Shown here: one piece after another, positions 6,018 to 6,889 of the stretch | How positions within the stretch are numbered: the first letter of the stretch is position 1 | How the letters are laid out: every line of letters begins with the position of its first letter | Origin: Candidatus Omnitrophota bacterium | GTDB taxonomy: Bacteria > Omnitrophota > Gorgyraeia > Gygaellales > Profunditerraquicolaceae | Length of the DNA: 6,889 nt | Assembly (NCBI GenBank): GCA_026387555.1 | Contig: JAPLLM010000089.1 | Span: forward strand, 1,625 to 8,513 | Direction: 5' to 3' | Translations under genes and position numbers: made by a program | The notes under the pieces: generated by a model | What the model saw: only the letters and a program-made list of their open reading frames with translations | What the model was told of the DNA's origin: nothing | Database searches by the model: none

Positions 6018-6673
6018 TAATTCCTGCTCTTTAGCCTCAAGCTGATGCAGCTGCCCGATGATCTCCCGATCTGACGCTTGACCTCCACGACAATATCATT
6101 TACCCTTAGCAGGTTCTGTTCCGTCTCTTCAAGCCTACGCTGCGTCTCTCTTTTTTGGGATTTATATTTAGTGATGCCGGATGCTTCATCAAAGACCAGC
6201 CTGCGGTCTTCCGGACGGGAACTTAAGACCAGGTCGATCTTACCTTGAGCAACTATGGAATAACTCTCCGCGCCTACGCCGGTCCCTAGAAGTATATCCA
6301 AAATGTCTTTAAGCCGGACCTGGGATTTATTCAGACAGTATTCGCTCTCACCCGAGCGGAACAACCTGCGCGTGATCGCGATCTCTTCAGCCTCGTAATT
6401 AAAAAACCGGTTGGCATTATCAAAGGTAAGCGTGACTTCCGCCATGCCCAGAGGCTCTTTCTGGTCCGTGCCGTTAAAAATAACGTCCTGCATTTCCGAA
6501 CCGCGCAAAGATTTCGCCGACTGCTCGCCCAAGACCCAGCGGATCGAGTCAAAAATATTAGACTTTCCGCAGCCATTGGGGCCGACAACCGCGGTTATCC
6601 CGGGCTCAAAATGTAATGTCGTCTTATCGCAGAATGATTTAAAACCTACGAGTTCGAGTTTTTTAAAATACAT
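6014..6673 (-). CDS. smc: Chromosome segregation protein SMC, N-terminal head (frame-disrupted)
   Basis: The N-terminal ATPase head of SMC. Visible motifs: family start [11 protein letters not shown] (4-14), Walker A GPNGCGKS (31-38), the [10 protein letters not shown] arginine-finger/R-loop segment (49-58), [29 protein letters not shown] in two adjoining parts with the Q-loop Gln143, and [11 protein letters not shown] (161-171) leading into the coil [22 protein letters not shown] (ending 203). After residue 203 the sequence stops looking like SMC ([12 protein letters not shown]) and ends at a TGA, while the SMC-like sequence continues in another frame. A usual SLERQ..KA.RY-type stretch after this point is absent. 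The start at 6673 has a perfect AGGAGG (6687-6682) at 8 nt, which overlaps the stop codon of the upstream HTH gene. It is normally one protein of about 1150-1200 residues; the pieces here add to about 1040. Confidence 0.9.
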   Translation of the reverse strand: MYFKKLELVGFKSFCDKTTLHFEPGITAVVGPNGCGKSNIFDSIRWVLGEQSAKSLRGSEMQDVIFNGTDQKEPLGMAEVTLTFDNANRFFNYEAEEIAITRRLFRSGESEYCLNKSQVRLKDILDILLGTGVGAESYSIVAQGKIDLVLSSRPEDRRLVFDEASGITKYKSQKRETQRRLEETEQNLLRVNDIVVEVKRQIGRSSGSCISLRLKSRNY

Positions 6674-6681
6674 TTATGAAT

Positions 6682-6687
6682 CCTCCT
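6682..6687 (-). promoter_or_regulatory. smc ribosome-binding site overlapping the upstream stop codon
   Basis: AGGAGG placed 8 nt before the smc ATG. Its first two bases (AG) are the end of the TAG stop of the HTH gene (6688-6686). A ribosome finishing the HTH protein would therefore end on the smc initiation site, so output of the two proteins is probably coupled. Confidence 0.85.
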
Positions 6688-6865
6688 AATGTGGTTGTGA
6701 TTGATTATCCAGCCAGGCATCTATTTTATCCCTTTTAAAACGCCACTGCCCCACAAGCTTAAGCGCCGGTATCTTATTATGTTTTAACCAATCATAGATA
6801 GTCCGGCGTGTAACTTTAAGGTACATCGATAATTCATCGATGGTCATCAATCCGCTTGCATTCAT
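6686..6865 (-). CDS. Small excisionase/MerR-type helix-turn-helix DNA-binding protein
   Basis: A 59-residue protein made almost entirely of one winged helix-turn-helix of the HTH_17/excisionase type. MTIDELSMYLKVTRRTIYDWL (7-27, in two helices) is the helix-turn-helix, with recognition helix VTRRTIYDWLK. KIPALKLVGQWRF (31-43) is the wing and KRDKIDAWLD (44-53) the closing helix; the short tail is NQSQPH. These proteins bind DNA without enzymatic activity; members include phage excisionases and many chromosomal regulators. The ATG at 6865 has a strong GGAGG (6877-6873) at 7 nt. The gene is 12 nt upstream of smc with its stop inside the smc ribosome-binding site, so it is cotranscribed with smc. 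No integrase or phage gene is nearby, so a prophage role is unlikely. Its target and function are unknown. The promoter must lie beyond the right edge. Confidence 0.9.
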   Translation of the reverse strand: MNASGLMTIDELSMYLKVTRRTIYDWLKHNKIPALKLVGQWRFKRDKIDAWLDNQSQPH

Positions 6866-6872
6866 AAATTTA

Positions 6873-6877
6873 CCTCC
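6873..6877 (-). promoter_or_regulatory. Ribosome-binding site of the HTH gene
   Basis: GGAGG within TAAGGAGGTA, 7 nt before the ATG at 6865. It is a near-perfect match to the anti-Shine-Dalgarno, and it is what makes this short frame credible as a gene. Only 24 bases of upstream sequence are visible, all A/T-rich. Confidence 0.85.
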
Positions 6878-6889
6878 TTAAATAAAATT

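Noticed and set aside
6686..6865. HTH gene as evidence of a prophage or integrated element
   Set aside because: No integrase, attachment-site repeat or phage gene nearby, and it is tightly coupled to the housekeeping gene smc.

Overview
The window looks like bacterial chromosomal core DNA from an uncultivated, moderate-GC lineage. The recA-recX-alaS order, a divergently read GAF-GGDEF protein, an SMC with an unusual middle and a short GC-rich hairpin-rich spacer would fit Candidatus Omnitrophota or a related PVC-like phylum. That placement is an impression from protein style and gene order and was not tested.

Layout. Positions 1-1791 (minus strand) hold a tight DNA-repair operon: recA, then recX (GTG start 1 nt after the recA stop), then alaS, whose start lies inside the recX 3' end; alaS runs off the left edge. 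A consensus sigma70-type promoter drives it from about 1825-1853. Positions 1804-2394 are a non-coding divergent spacer with unusual structure: a gapped dyad over the recA -35 box, a 13-bp inverted repeat 183 bp apart, a long imperfect hairpin, and a GC-rich block (about 2058-2290) full of CGAGCG motifs and stem-loops. Positions 2395-3558 (plus strand) encode a GAF-GGDEF diguanylate cyclase whose promoter sits so close to the ATG that the mRNA should be nearly leaderless. Its stop codon overlaps the stop of the convergent smc region by 4 nt.

Positions 3555-6673 (minus strand) encode an SMC chromosome-condensation ATPase broken into two frames at about 6014-6095. The break seems to be more than a one-base slip: the N-terminal coil is about 50 residues shorter than the C-terminal coil and lacks the segment usually found there. 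Separately, the intact reading frame shows only about 60 residues where SMC proteins normally carry a hinge of 150 or more. Upstream of smc, and coupled to it through a shared stop/ribosome-binding site, is a 59-residue excisionase/MerR-type helix-turn-helix protein (6686-6865).

Functionally the window combines homologous recombination and its modulator (RecA/RecX), a translation enzyme (AlaS), chromosome organisation (HTH protein plus SMC) and c-di-GMP signalling. No mobile element with a transposase, CRISPR array, rRNA or convincing tRNA is visible. The best candidates for something new are the short-hinge SMC with its HTH partner and the structured recA/diguanylate-cyclase spacer.
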